This document shows, piece after piece, positions 15,033 to 24,149 of a stretch of DNA of 64,000 bases. The stretch covers positions 3,844,001 to 3,908,000 of the forward strand of contig OZ271855.1 of NCBI GenBank assembly GCA_965601955.1. The letters are read 5' to 3'. This DNA comes from RHLJ01 sp965601955 (GTDB lineage Bacteria > Bacteroidota > Rhodothermia > Balneolales > Balneolaceae). The position numbers were made by a program, and so were the translations under genes. The notes under the pieces are model-generated. The model had not been told where the DNA came from. It searched no databases and worked only from the letters and a program-made list of their open reading frames with translations. Numbering within the stretch: position 1 is the stretch's first letter; each line of letters opens with the position of its first letter.

Positions 15033-16586
15033 TTATTCACATCTGAATGAGAGGCAGTATAAATCATAATCAACAATTTTGAACTGATTGCTCCTATCTT
15101 TTATGATTGCTATTCCATTTGCTGGATGATATGCCATCAACTGATAACCTGATGGCAATAATTTCACTGCACTATTTTCTTCCTCCTGATTGATTTTTTT
15201 TTGATGTGTCCTAGATTCGATTTTAAACGTGGTTAAATCAAGAAAAACACTACGAAATCTAGTAACATTGCCCCCTATGTAAGAAATGTATTCTGAGCGT
15301 GTCAGCACTATTTTTACCATATCCCGATCCCAGAAATATACTTCATCAACTAGCTCTTCATTGAAATTAATATCGAAAGTCTTTTCAACATCCATCCCGT
15401 TATATCTCCATCCTGTCAGTTTCCCCGCTAATTCACTATTTAACGGAAAGTCATTATTCAAATCATAAGAATTTCCACCAACTACTAACAAATTCTCATA
15501 AGGACTGAATAGAGCGGTACTAATAGTTGTTAAGACATTTTTGGGAAAAACAGATTCACTTGTAATCTCTCCATTTTCATTAATCAAAACATTTAAAGTT
15601 TTCCTTCCAGTATCCTCTTCTAAAGTATCCTTAAGTGGGGTATAGTGTCTTGATCTATCTAATGAAGAAAGAATTTTATTAAAGTCATATAGGTTTATTT
15701 GTACCCCATCTTGTGAATTGATGTAATCCTGCATAATTACGATCATTTTTTCGCCATATGCATCAAATAAAACCCTTTCAATAAATCGTTCATCAGCCCC
15801 ATGTATTACATAATCTATCAAAGCCTCTCTCTTAAAAAGATCCCAAATTCTGATAAATCCGCTTTCATGAACACCTATTAAATGTGGTGCAAAACTTCGC
15901 AGTTTGAAATTATAAAACTCAGTTAAATCAAGATCTATGGAGTCTAATATCCTGGTTCCTATTTCATTATAAATCAATAATTTATTCGGACACTGTATGA
16001 ATATAGCAGAACCATCATTTGGAAAAAAAATATCCTTCAAATGACAATCTAAATCCAAATTCTTTATCAAGTATGGCTCATGCTTATTTTCAGGTGCTAT
16101 TTGCTCTCCATTTACAAAAATTTTTAACCCAAACGCCCCCCCTGTTGATTCATTCACGTTCGAATTTATCTGAAGAATTAATTCCCCTTTTTTTAATGCA
16201 ATAAATTCGTTTGAGTGGCCAATATCTTCTTGTTGAAAAATTATTGTTTGCTTTTCACCAGATCTTACAAATTCTGTTTCAATTAAGGCAATTAATCGAC
16301 CATATTTTAAGCCCTCAACTACTTTACCACTTATTCCATAATTGCCAGCTGGCCATCCATTAGGAGAAAAAGTGTTTTGGCAGTCAAGTTCAATCCGACC
16401 CCTCGCCTCTATTCTGATTTTATCTCCTTTGCTGACTTCAATCCCAGTAACTTCCCTCCAAACTAATATGAATTCGTTTTCATCAAAGTTTGACTCTCTT
16501 GTTTGGGAAAAGCCAAATTGCACTGAAAATAATGAAACAGAAATAATGATAAGACAGACATACTGAACTCTAGTTATAGGTTCCAT
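15033..16586 (-). CDS. Exported protein with LecA-like domain and beta-propeller
   Basis: A secreted protein with an N-terminal signal peptide (hydrophobic stretch near residues 10-28 ending FSQT). Residues about 40-160 resemble the PA-IL/LecA galactose-binding fold: GDKIRIEARG, PNGWPAGNYG, YGRLIALIE, then GELILQINSN and GAFGLKIFVNG. The rest, to 517, is made of WD40-like repeats (FIQCPNKLLIYNE, LIGVHESGFIRIWDLF and others) without a catalytic motif. I chose ATG at 16586; it overlaps the upstream gene by 17 bases. It may bind a carbohydrate and present it to, or anchor, the caspase-like partner. Binding residues for calcium were not verified. Confidence 0.62.
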   Translation of the reverse strand: MEPITRVQYVCLIIISVSLFSVQFGFSQTRESNFDENEFILVWREVTGIEVSKGDKIRIEARGRIELDCQNTFSPNGWPAGNYGISGKVVEGLKYGRLIALIETEFVRSGEKQTIIFQQEDIGHSNEFIALKKGELILQINSNVNESTGGAFGLKIFVNGEQIAPENKHEPYLIKNLDLDCHLKDIFFPNDGSAIFIQCPNKLLIYNEIGTRILDSIDLDLTEFYNFKLRSFAPHLIGVHESGFIRIWDLFKREALIDYVIHGADERFIERVLFDAYGEKMIVIMQDYINSQDGVQINLYDFNKILSSLDRSRHYTPLKDTLEEDTGRKTLNVLINENGEITSESVFPKNVLTTISTALFSPYENLLVVGGNSYDLNNDFPLNSELAGKLTGWRYNGMDVEKTFDINFNEELVDEVYFWDRDMVKIVLTRSEYISYIGGNVTRFRSVFLDLTTFKIESRTHQKKINQEEENSAVKLLPSGYQLMAYHPANGIAIIKDRSNQFKIVDYDLYCLSFRCE

Positions 16587-17523
16587 CAAACAACCACTTT
16601 ACAGGTTCAGTTAAAGTAACTGTCTCACTAAAGTCTTTATAGCGAACGATAATTTGAATCTCAAAGATATAAATCCCTGGGGTTTTCGCATTTATTCTTA
16701 CAATAAAGCTTTGTGGTTTATTCTTCTGTAGTCTGTAGGTACTTATTTCTTGAATTTGACCATCCTTAATTATGCTACTTGACTGAAATGTGTCTGACTT
16801 TGCAACTTTTGGATCATTAATTTCGAGATAGTATACTTCAGCTTGTTCAAATGGTAAGGGTTTTATAGAGCTATACTTGGGTACAGGTGAATAAGAAGTA
16901 ACCGTGACTTGTAGTTTATCAAGACTTACCCAATCATATTTATTATTCACTAGTTCAAAAGCTAATGCACAGGCCTGTCCATCAAGTAAATTTGCAGTCC
17001 TAATCATTTCTTCTCCAAAAATAGTTGCAAGAGGTATATCATATTCCTCACTATCATTTGAAATTAAAGCATGAGCTCCCCCACCTACCCAATGAACGTT
17101 ATAAACATCTACGAGATCAAAATTTGTCCTAGTAGATAGTTCTAAAACATTTGCAGGCTGACCTACAACTTCTGATGGATTTGAAAATATTGAATGGGTT
17201 GAAATTAGTAACAATGGAATTGAAAAAATCCCTATGCAGTACAAAGCTGACCTTTCTTTTCCAAGAAATTTATAGTTTTTATTTTCGATTGGCTTATTGG
17301 ATGCACTTATGATCGGATTTTTTCTTTTTTCTCTCTTTAATAACATTTTTATACAGCTAGTAAAAATTATAAGCCAAATAGAGAAAATGACTGAAAAAGA
17401 AAACCATTCATTTTCAAAAGCCGACCTAATATTTGGTAGGGCAACAATTATCTGAAGAACAAACCCAAGAAATAGCACTATTGTTTTAATATCTATTCCA
17501 AAGAATTTCATTCTATAATTCAA
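16570..17523 (-). CDS. Unknown membrane protein of the caspase operon
   Basis: I do not recognise a family. Three hydrophobic helices lie in the N-terminal 125 residues (about 10-30, 40-60 and 92-110), with a lysine- and arginine-rich loop between the second and third. The C-terminal 190 residues are predicted outside the cytoplasm and look beta-rich, with an immunoglobulin-like end (RINAKTPGIYIFEIQIIVRY). It is the first gene of the operon with the LecA-like and caspase-like genes and may be the membrane anchor or assembly factor of the set. Confidence 0.6.
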   Translation of the reverse strand: MNYRMKFFGIDIKTIVLFLGFVLQIIVALPNIRSAFENEWFSFSVIFSIWLIIFTSCIKMLLKREKRKNPIISASNKPIENKNYKFLGKERSALYCIGIFSIPLLLISTHSIFSNPSEVVGQPANVLELSTRTNFDLVDVYNVHWVGGGAHALISNDSEEYDIPLATIFGEEMIRTANLLDGQACALAFELVNNKYDWVSLDKLQVTVTSYSPVPKYSSIKPLPFEQAEVYYLEINDPKVAKSDTFQSSSIIKDGQIQEISTYRLQKNKPQSFIVRINAKTPGIYIFEIQIIVRYKDFSETVTLTEPVKWLFDGTYN

Positions 17524-17601
17524 GATAATTTAAATTATTAGTTATCTCTAAGTACGAACTATTAAAGCTTTCTGCAAATTATCTTTTAATTCTTGTCAGC
17601 T

Positions 17602-18927
17602 TCAATCATCAAACAACATCTCATCATAGGCATCGATGACCTGATCTTCGAAGGACTCTAAGTAGGTTTGGGTTGTTTGTTCTGTGCTGTGACCGAGGGC
17701 ATCTGAAATGGCGCTGGTGGGTACCCCCTTACGCTTTGAACGAGTGGCGTATGTATGACGGGCGCTATAGAATGTGATATCGGGTTCGCCGATCTCTTTT
17801 CCTATCCGGCTTAAAGATCGGTTGAGGGTATTGCGCTTTTCCTTGATAACAGCGTAATAGTCATTCTCTTTAATCTCTTTCGATAAAATGGGGAAGACAA
17901 AATCATCGGCTTCAGCTGTCTCTTTTGAAATGTATTTTTTAATGATGAGTAAAAGCTTTGGGTGGATAGCTAAGTTATACGGCTTGCCTGTTTTCTTTCT
18001 TTTATAGCTAACCCTGGACCAATCGTGATTAAGTTGAGACACCCGCATCAATGCCATATCCATCCAGTTGATACCCCGCATAAAATAGGAAGCAAGAAAC
18101 ATATCTCTGGCCTTGTCTTGTCCCGGCTTTTCACTCAGATCGATATCCAATAAATTTTGAAATCCTTCCTCGCTTAGGGCCTTTCTTTCCGGCTCCCCTT
18201 TTTTGATAGAGTAATCGGTAAAGGGATAATATTTTTTATGCACCAAACCTTCCCGGATAGCATCATTGTAACGCGCCCTCAAAGTTCTTAGATAAACACC
18301 TAGTCCGCCCAGGGAGTGACCATCAGCCAAATGTTGCGTTTCCAAGTTTTTAAGGAACTTGAAATTCACCTGCTCAAAGCGCAGTGTTTTTCTGGTGTGG
18401 AAGGATTTCAGCTTATAGAGCAAATCTTCATGGGATTTCGCATAGCCATTACGACCGGCTTTCCTAAAATCTTGAATACACGCTTCCAGATAGACAAACA
18501 CATCATTCGGCTGGCTCGATTTAATATTGCTTGAACCAGTAGCCGCTTCAATAGTTTGTCCCTGAACAAGATCATCAAGAGCCATACTGATGTCTTCAGG
18601 GTTATTTTTTAAAACCCATTTGAGAAACCGCCCAACTTCTTTGATATCCATCTCTTGAAGTAGTCTTTTATCAAGAAGCTGAGTGCATGCATCATTCAGC
18701 TTGGCAAACTCTTTGCGAATGAGATTGTTGAACCGTGTTGTGTTTTCGACAAATTTAGAGTTTGGCTTGATCCTTTGGTTTTTGGCATCCCATTCTTTTT
18801 CAGGCAGGTATTGGCCCAGGGGAATATAGGTTTGCTTACCGTTGACGGTGATCCTTATGTTTAGTGGATAGGTTCCGTCATTCTTCATGCGGTTTTTAAA
18901 CAGGACGATTTTTGATGTAAAGCCCAT
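17602..18927 (-). CDS. Bacteroidota-type tyrosine recombinase
   Basis: Integrase with an N-terminal arm-binding domain (about 10-75, NIRITVNGKQTYIPLG), a SAM-like core-binding domain (about 140-245) and a catalytic domain. The catalytic set is R284 in YFMRGINWMD, K-containing YKRKKTGK near 310, R390 in YSARHTYAT, H413 in ALGHS and Y422 in QTYLESF. The first histidine of the HxxR box is tyrosine (Y387), which occurs in many Bacteroidota integrases. Its 5' end faces a tRNA fragment 137 bases away, as expected of the integrase that recombined there. It is richer in G and C than the genes to its left. Confidence 0.92.
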   Translation of the reverse strand: MGFTSKIVLFKNRMKNDGTYPLNIRITVNGKQTYIPLGQYLPEKEWDAKNQRIKPNSKFVENTTRFNNLIRKEFAKLNDACTQLLDKRLLQEMDIKEVGRFLKWVLKNNPEDISMALDDLVQGQTIEAATGSSNIKSSQPNDVFVYLEACIQDFRKAGRNGYAKSHEDLLYKLKSFHTRKTLRFEQVNFKFLKNLETQHLADGHSLGGLGVYLRTLRARYNDAIREGLVHKKYYPFTDYSIKKGEPERKALSEEGFQNLLDIDLSEKPGQDKARDMFLASYFMRGINWMDMALMRVSQLNHDWSRVSYKRKKTGKPYNLAIHPKLLLIIKKYISKETAEADDFVFPILSKEIKENDYYAVIKEKRNTLNRSLSRIGKEIGEPDITFYSARHTYATRSKRKGVPTSAISDALGHSTEQTTQTYLESFEDQVIDAYDEMLFDD

Positions 18928-19063
18928 GATCTCAGGATAGAATTATGATATAATTGTTATAAAATATACGGGCTTTTATGTTTATATCCGACTCTATATG
19001 ATACCAAAATCGGCTTTTTTGAATCATTTAGGTACATTTTAATTCAGATGGATGCAAAATTAA

Positions 19064-19110
19064 CCTTACTACGAATCAGGCGGTTAGAAGTTCGAATCTT
19101 CTCGGGTGTA
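19064..19110 (+). other. tRNA-Arg(ACG) 3' fragment, probable attachment site
   Basis: The sequence reads as the 3' part of a tRNA gene. The anticodon arm is CCTTA-CTACGAA-TCAGG (one mismatch in the stem, anticodon ACG), then a five-base variable loop, the T arm AGAAG-TTCGAAT-CTTCT with a perfect stem, the 3' acceptor strand CGGGTGT and the discriminator A. No D arm or 5' acceptor strand is present, so it is not a functional tRNA. Such fragments are left where an element integrates into a tRNA 3' end. The complete tRNA copy should lie outside the window. Confidence 0.75.
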
Positions 19111-19128
19111 CTTGTTATCCATTCTTTT

Positions 19129-19157
19129 AAAAAGCCTCCAAATCTGGGGCTTTTTTT
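19129..19157 (+). terminator. Terminator behind the tRNA fragment
   Basis: AAAAAGCC pairs with GGCTTTTT, with an inner CC/GG pair, followed by a T-tract. It stands 19 bases after the tRNA fragment, which suggests that the sequence to the right is the original flank of the target tRNA gene. Confidence 0.75.
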
Positions 19158-19433
19158 GTTTTCGAGAACTAGTAGCCCAAGTGAACGCTTGTGTTAAGAC
19201 AGCCATATTTGTGAAGTTTTAGTCATTGAGATATTTTTTTCTAGCCTCAGAGCAATTATTCGATATGTAACTAAAGCTCATGTTAACAATTAATAGAAAA
19301 TAATATTTTCTAAAATAATCTCTTGATTTTAAAATTATATTAACATATACATATACGTATGAATGGTTTATTAAAGTAAATCTAATTTATATAACACAGA
19401 GATGGGCATGCCAATTTCAAATTATCGATCAAT
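19158..19433. other. AT-rich leader of the ABC importer operon
   Basis: About 275 very AT-rich bases with no gene. I looked for a TPP or other riboswitch core because of the ThiY-like protein encoded next and saw none. The promoter of the operon must be here but no element stood out. Confidence 0.4.
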
Positions 19434-20405
19434 ATGAAAAGTAGAATAGCAACCTCCTTTTTAATACTCTCTCTGATATCAATTATTAGCTGTAACAAAA
19501 ATGACCAAGCTATCGAGACTATTAAAGTAGGTATTATACCTATATCTGAAGTAGCGCCGATCTATGTTGGAATTGAAAAAGGGTACTTTAAAGAAGAAAA
19601 TATTGATATCGATTTAACTAGAATGGCTGGAGGAGCCTTAATTCTTCCGAGTGTAGCGAGCGGTGATTTGGATATTGGTTTTTCAAACATTGTATCAATG
19701 CTATCCTATCCTAAAGAAAATGCAGACCTAGTCATTTTAATTGGAGGGACATACGAGACTGATAAAAATGTAAATCATTCTTTAATAGTTAAAAATGATT
19801 CTCCAGAAACAATTCAGGATTATATCAATCCTAGAATTGCCGTAAATACTCGAAATAATATTGAAGAGTTAATGCTAAGGAGATATCTAGACTATAAAGG
19901 TATCGATCAAAGCAATATCGATATAAAACCAATCCCTTTTCCTGTAATGGAACAATCTCTGCAGAAAAACGAGGTCGATATAGTTTCAATAGTAGAGCCA
20001 TTTATTACAAAAATGATGGATTCTGGATTCAAAAAAATTGCTAACCAGTATCAGTTGGAGTCTCCGTTTTCAGATTCGATCTTAGTAGCTTCGTACATAA
20101 CCAGACGAGAATGGATTGAGTCAAATCAAAGTAAAGTTGATAAGTTTAATAAAGCATTTCGCAAGTCTACTGAGTTTTTAAATGACCCAATAAACAATTC
20201 TGAAGTAAGGTCAATTATTTCAAAATACACATCCCTTGATCAAGACTTAGCCTTCAAAATTGGGCTTCCACTAATGATTGAATGCGTAGATATAGATGCA
20301 TTAAAGGATATCATATCTCTAGCACAAACCTATAACTTCATCGAATCTGGGTCAGAGATAGAAACATATATTCACAATAATTCTACTCTCATTTGTGAAA
20401 ATTAA
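19434..20405 (+). CDS. NMT1/ThiY-type ABC substrate-binding lipoprotein
   Basis: Substrate-binding protein of an ABC importer in the NMT1/ThiY/SsuA superfamily. The lipobox is SIISC with Cys20. The mature protein begins with the typical IKVGIIPISEVAPIYVGIEKGYF, then a GGALILPSVASGDLDIGFSN segment and VDIVSIVEPFITKMMDSGF in the second lobe. Members bind taurine, sulfonates, nitrate, or thiamine and riboflavin precursors; the ligand here cannot be assigned. It is the first gene of an operon with the ATPase (5-base gap), permease and two unknown membrane or cytosolic proteins. Confidence 0.88.
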   Translation: MKSRIATSFLILSLISIISCNKNDQAIETIKVGIIPISEVAPIYVGIEKGYFKEENIDIDLTRMAGGALILPSVASGDLDIGFSNIVSMLSYPKENADLVILIGGTYETDKNVNHSLIVKNDSPETIQDYINPRIAVNTRNNIEELMLRRYLDYKGIDQSNIDIKPIPFPVMEQSLQKNEVDIVSIVEPFITKMMDSGFKKIANQYQLESPFSDSILVASYITRREWIESNQSKVDKFNKAFRKSTEFLNDPINNSEVRSIISKYTSLDQDLAFKIGLPLMIECVDIDALKDIISLAQTYNFIESGSEIETYIHNNSTLICEN

Positions 20406-20410
20406 GCTTT

Positions 20411-21172
20411 ATGAAAACCTCGATAATTGAACTTGTTAACATTGAACATTCTTGGAATGGTATTGATCCCTTAATAGAAAAATTAAATTTTATCACTCCT
20501 AAAGGAAGTAGTATCTCAATTATTGGTGGATCAGGGAGAGGGAAATCAACACTTCTAAATTTAATATCTGGGTTACTAAAACCTACTAAGGGTGAAGTTC
20601 GTTATAAGGGTGAAAGCGTTAATGGGCCAATTAATGAAATAGGTTTTGTTTTCCAGAATTATGATCAAACTGTATTCAATTGGCTTTCTGTCCGTAAAAA
20701 CATTCTACTATCAAATGAGAAAATATCAGAAAACGAGCTAGAAGATAGCTTGATTGACCTTTCTTCTAAGCTTGGTATGGAAGACTTATTGGATGAAAAA
20801 GGGGGGAATTTGAGCGGTGGTGAAAAACAACGTGTCGCTATAATAAGATGCTTAATTCAAGATTGTGATGTTTTATTACTAGACGAACCCTTCTCCAATC
20901 TAGATGTATCTTCAAGGGAGGATTTAATAGGTATAATTAATTGGGTCAATAAGGATATAAAGAAAACGGTAGTAATAGTATCACATGATATTGAAGAAGC
21001 TCTCTTATGTACTGAAAAAACGTATTGCTTATTACACCCAAAAAATGACATGTATGAGAGTCAAATGATAGAAATTAACCGTTCCAATAGTATTTATTCT
21101 AACATTATCAATATCAAAGATATACTAAAAAAAGATAGCACCGATAAAAGCAGGGTGGTCATGAGATTATGA
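20411..21172 (+). CDS. ABC transporter ATP-binding protein
   Basis: ATPase subunit of the importer (NrtD/SsuB/TauB-like). Walker A is GGSGRGKSTLL, Q-loop GFVFQNYDQTVFNWLSV, signature NLSGGEKQRVAI, Walker B DVLLLDEPFSNLD, and the switch histidine is in VIVSHDIEEAL. It ends overlapping the permease start by four bases (ATGA). All catalytic motifs are intact. Confidence 0.93.
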   Translation: MKTSIIELVNIEHSWNGIDPLIEKLNFITPKGSSISIIGGSGRGKSTLLNLISGLLKPTKGEVRYKGESVNGPINEIGFVFQNYDQTVFNWLSVRKNILLSNEKISENELEDSLIDLSSKLGMEDLLDEKGGNLSGGEKQRVAIIRCLIQDCDVLLLDEPFSNLDVSSREDLIGIINWVNKDIKKTVVIVSHDIEEALLCTEKTYCLLHPKNDMYESQMIEINRSNSIYSNIINIKDILKKDSTDKSRVVMRL

Positions 21173-21966
21173 GTACAAAAAAAGTAAGCAACATCTGGAT
21201 AATTATTCTTGTATTTATTTTTGTCATATTTTTTTGGGAGTTATCGATAAGAATTCTTAATAAAAATGGGATTCTTGATCTTATAAGCGTTTCGAAAAAG
21301 ATATATGATGATTTTATAATCCTTGTTGTATCAGGAGGGGTAACCCTTGTTAGAGCGTTAACTGGTTTAATTATAGCATCTATAACTGGTTACATTATTG
21401 GCTTTTCAATGGTTTTATTCCCAACCGCAGACAATTCCTTATCTCCTATTGTTAACCTATTCAGACCTATACCGAGTGCTACTTTAGTTTTTCTTTGGGC
21501 AGTATTAATAACAGCAGGTACTTCACTAATACCCACAGTTGTTTTTGGATGTATTTGGCCAATTATACTCAACATTCGAGATAGAGGAGATATAATTGAA
21601 AAGGATATCAAGAATTTTATATCAATTCAGAACATATCAATATTTAGAAAGTATAAACTTATCTATTCAAGACTATTACTTCCTGGCTTTTTGGACGGTC
21701 TAAATATCTCGGTTAGCATATCATTAATTCTTACAATTACTGTTGAAATGCTTATTGCTCCTAGCTTTTTAGAGTCGATCCATCTTAGAAAATTCTATAG
21801 CTATGACCCACCGATAGGTATAGGAGAGTACATAAATTTTAATTACCAAAATGACCATACTGGTGTTCTAGCCGGAGTTCTTATCGCAGGCATATTAGGA
21901 TATATTATAAACACAACATACCATGTAATTCAGCTTAGAGTTCTTAAATGGCAAAAGCTAAAATAA
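21169..21966 (+). CDS. ABC transporter permease
   Basis: Inner-membrane permease of the SsuC/TauC/ThiX type with about six hydrophobic segments. The N-terminal helix is near residues 8-28. The coupling-loop region follows the EAA-like segment around VTLVRALTGLIIASITGYIIG and RKYKLIYSRLLLPGFLDGLN. It overlaps the next gene by 19 bases. Confidence 0.88.
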   Translation: MSTKKVSNIWIIILVFIFVIFFWELSIRILNKNGILDLISVSKKIYDDFIILVVSGGVTLVRALTGLIIASITGYIIGFSMVLFPTADNSLSPIVNLFRPIPSATLVFLWAVLITAGTSLIPTVVFGCIWPIILNIRDRGDIIEKDIKNFISIQNISIFRKYKLIYSRLLLPGFLDGLNISVSISLILTITVEMLIAPSFLESIHLRKFYSYDPPIGIGEYINFNYQNDHTGVLAGVLIAGILGYIINTTYHVIQLRVLKWQKLK

Positions 21967-23435
21967 TTATCTCCCTTATTTCATTGGTATTTTTATGCTT
22001 CACATCTGCTTATCCGCAGGATAATTTTTGTAAAGATAATATAGAGACCTTAGTAAATAGATGGTATTCAGAACCTAGTTTACTATCAAGTACTTTAGAG
22101 GCTATAAAAAATAATAAACAAGATTTTTTTTCTGACAATAAACAAACCTTTTATTGTACTGATAAATCTAATAATCTCGTCTTTGATTTAAGAGGTATCA
22201 ACTTATCTAATCAAGTTCTTACCGGTGTATACGTATTAGAAAACGCAGATTTATCATTTGCGGACCTTACTAATACGGCAATTCAAAAATCCTCTTTAAT
22301 CAGAACAAAATTTAATTTTACAAGTTTGGAAGGTTTAGTATTAAAAGATGTAGATCTATCCGAATCAAATATTGCTAACATAAAACTAGACCCTCAACTT
22401 TTTCCACTCACGATAACTAATACCAATATTGATAAATCTGAATGGACTAAAGTGTATTTAGATAACTCAATTATTACAAAACTCTATGGCGGCTCCATAT
22501 TTTTTTCTGAAGTTAGCTTATCAAATACTAGAATTGATTCTAGCTCGATTAGCTTAGAAGGAAATACGGTAAAGTTTTTTCAAACAGAGCTTGAGAATTC
22601 AGATCTTGAATTTCTTATTGGGCGGAATATTGATTTTACTAAATCCAGACTGCGAAGGATTAATTTATCATCTAGCAGATTCATAGATTCCATTTTTGAT
22701 TTCGATAAACTTGAGAGTATAAATTTACAATCTGTTAGGCTTGAATCTCCAAGTTTTGGAGAACTGAACTTGGACACAATAAACTGGAGTTTAATAATTT
22801 GGGATAATTTTGAAATAAACCCTCACCTTCATCATGAAACTACTTTTTTTAGAAATACTAATTTATCGCAGGATTATCATCATATAAAAACGCTCAATAC
22901 TTATAATAGATTAGAACTAAAATATGATCAGATTAACAACAAAAAGTACTCAAATGGTTTTAAGTATCAGAGATTAAAGTTTATCGAGGACCATGAACCC
23001 ACTTTAAAAAAAACACTCCTTTATTTCTTCCTTAATCTTACAGACAGATATGGAACTTCAGGGTATCAGTTATTTAGGACATTCCTCGTTTCAATTTTAG
23101 TTGTATTCATAATTTATCTCATTCTCCATATCTACTGTTTATGCTTTTGTACCAAAAAAGGATGGGCTTCGTTTATAAAAAATGGAGAAAAAAAAATAAA
23201 GTTAGAATTGGGAGTAACAAAATTAGCATTACATAGACAGACAGGATTCTTAATACTTGCTACAATATCTACATGTTTGCTTTTTGCAGGTAAGATTTTA
23301 AATATTGATGGTTTCGAGGAAATGGTAGGAAATGGGAGATTAAAATTTCAAGGGATCTCAAGTATTGTTGCTGGCTTTTCTTCAATTTGGTTTTTATACC
23401 TAGCCATCCGAGGTTTATCAATGCTTTATAATTGA
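21948..23435 (+). CDS. Pentapeptide-repeat protein with C-terminal membrane domain
   Basis: An exported or membrane protein with an N-terminal signal-like helix (residues 3-22). Residues about 75-290 contain pentapeptide-like A(D/N)LxX repeats, for instance LRGINLSNQVLTGVYVLENADLSFADL in overlapping units, which form a right-handed quadrilateral helix. Three or so hydrophobic segments follow at about 375-400, 425-450 and 468-490; the DRYGTSGYQLFR lead-in resembles pentapeptide proteins fused to ion-channel-like domains, but the selectivity filter TxGYGD is missing. It overlaps the permease gene, so it is probably co-expressed with the ABC importer. Function unknown. Confidence 0.7.
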   Translation: MAKAKIIISLISLVFLCFTSAYPQDNFCKDNIETLVNRWYSEPSLLSSTLEAIKNNKQDFFSDNKQTFYCTDKSNNLVFDLRGINLSNQVLTGVYVLENADLSFADLTNTAIQKSSLIRTKFNFTSLEGLVLKDVDLSESNIANIKLDPQLFPLTITNTNIDKSEWTKVYLDNSIITKLYGGSIFFSEVSLSNTRIDSSSISLEGNTVKFFQTELENSDLEFLIGRNIDFTKSRLRRINLSSSRFIDSIFDFDKLESINLQSVRLESPSFGELNLDTINWSLIIWDNFEINPHLHHETTFFRNTNLSQDYHHIKTLNTYNRLELKYDQINNKKYSNGFKYQRLKFIEDHEPTLKKTLLYFFLNLTDRYGTSGYQLFRTFLVSILVVFIIYLILHIYCLCFCTKKGWASFIKNGEKKIKLELGVTKLALHRQTGFLILATISTCLLFAGKILNIDGFEEMVGNGRLKFQGISSIVAGFSSIWFLYLAIRGLSMLYN

Positions 23436-23438
23436 TTA

Positions 23439-23885
23439 ATGGAAAGCAAACTTGAAAATTTTCTAAGTATACCATTCCACACACACAAAAATTGGAGGCT
23501 TCGAAGTATAGGCTTTCGATTTATCCCTAAGAATTCAAACCATAGTTTTAGAGGAATATACTTCTACCGTTCTATCGAATACATGAATAAAAATGGCCTT
23601 CCTATCGGTACAGGAATGTCGTGGATGCCGATGAATATTTTGAACTCAGTTTTATTTCTCAAAACAATCGTCCCTTTCTCAAACAAACCTCTTGGAGTTG
23701 TTATTGACTCTTGGGCAAGAAAGAATGAACTCACGGTAAAAATAGAAATAGTTGGAATAGAAACCTTGATGGATAGTTCAACCAAAATACAGCGTGAATT
23801 CTACTATGAAGATTTTGAGCAAAAAAGAGTTATAGCGAATACAATTGAAATATTGACTGAAGAAATGTTGAATAGACTTCCTTAA
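23439..23885 (+). CDS. Unknown small cytosolic protein
   Basis: A 148-residue protein without signal peptide or membrane segment that I do not recognise. It contains aromatic-rich beta segments (FRGIYFYRSIEYM, GMSWMPMNILN) and an acidic helical C-terminus (ANTIEILTEEMLNRLP). It starts three bases after the pentapeptide gene and is the last member of the operon. Confidence 0.55.
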   Translation: MESKLENFLSIPFHTHKNWRLRSIGFRFIPKNSNHSFRGIYFYRSIEYMNKNGLPIGTGMSWMPMNILNSVLFLKTIVPFSNKPLGVVIDSWARKNELTVKIEIVGIETLMDSSTKIQREFYYEDFEQKRVIANTIEILTEEMLNRLP

Positions 23886-24149
23886 TCAAACAAGTAGCCA
23901 ATCAACTTTTGATCCCACTGACAGCACGACATCTATGCTAGATTAATTTTGGTTTCGGTTTGGGCTTAATTAAAACCCATTTTAAATTAGTTGAGCTTGT
24001 TTTCAATACGATTCCACATTAAGCCCTGATAATATCCTCCCCAGCTCATCTATATCTATTATCCAAGTTTTGGCGGGTAGTAAGGCGGATGAGACGCTGT
24101 CTCTAAAATGATAGCCTCCTTGTAGTGAATCCAGCAGAATAACTTACCA

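Noticed and set aside
19158..19433. Thiamine (TPP) riboswitch before the ThiY-like gene
   Set aside because: No CUGAGA or ACCUGAUCUGG-like core could be found in the leader.
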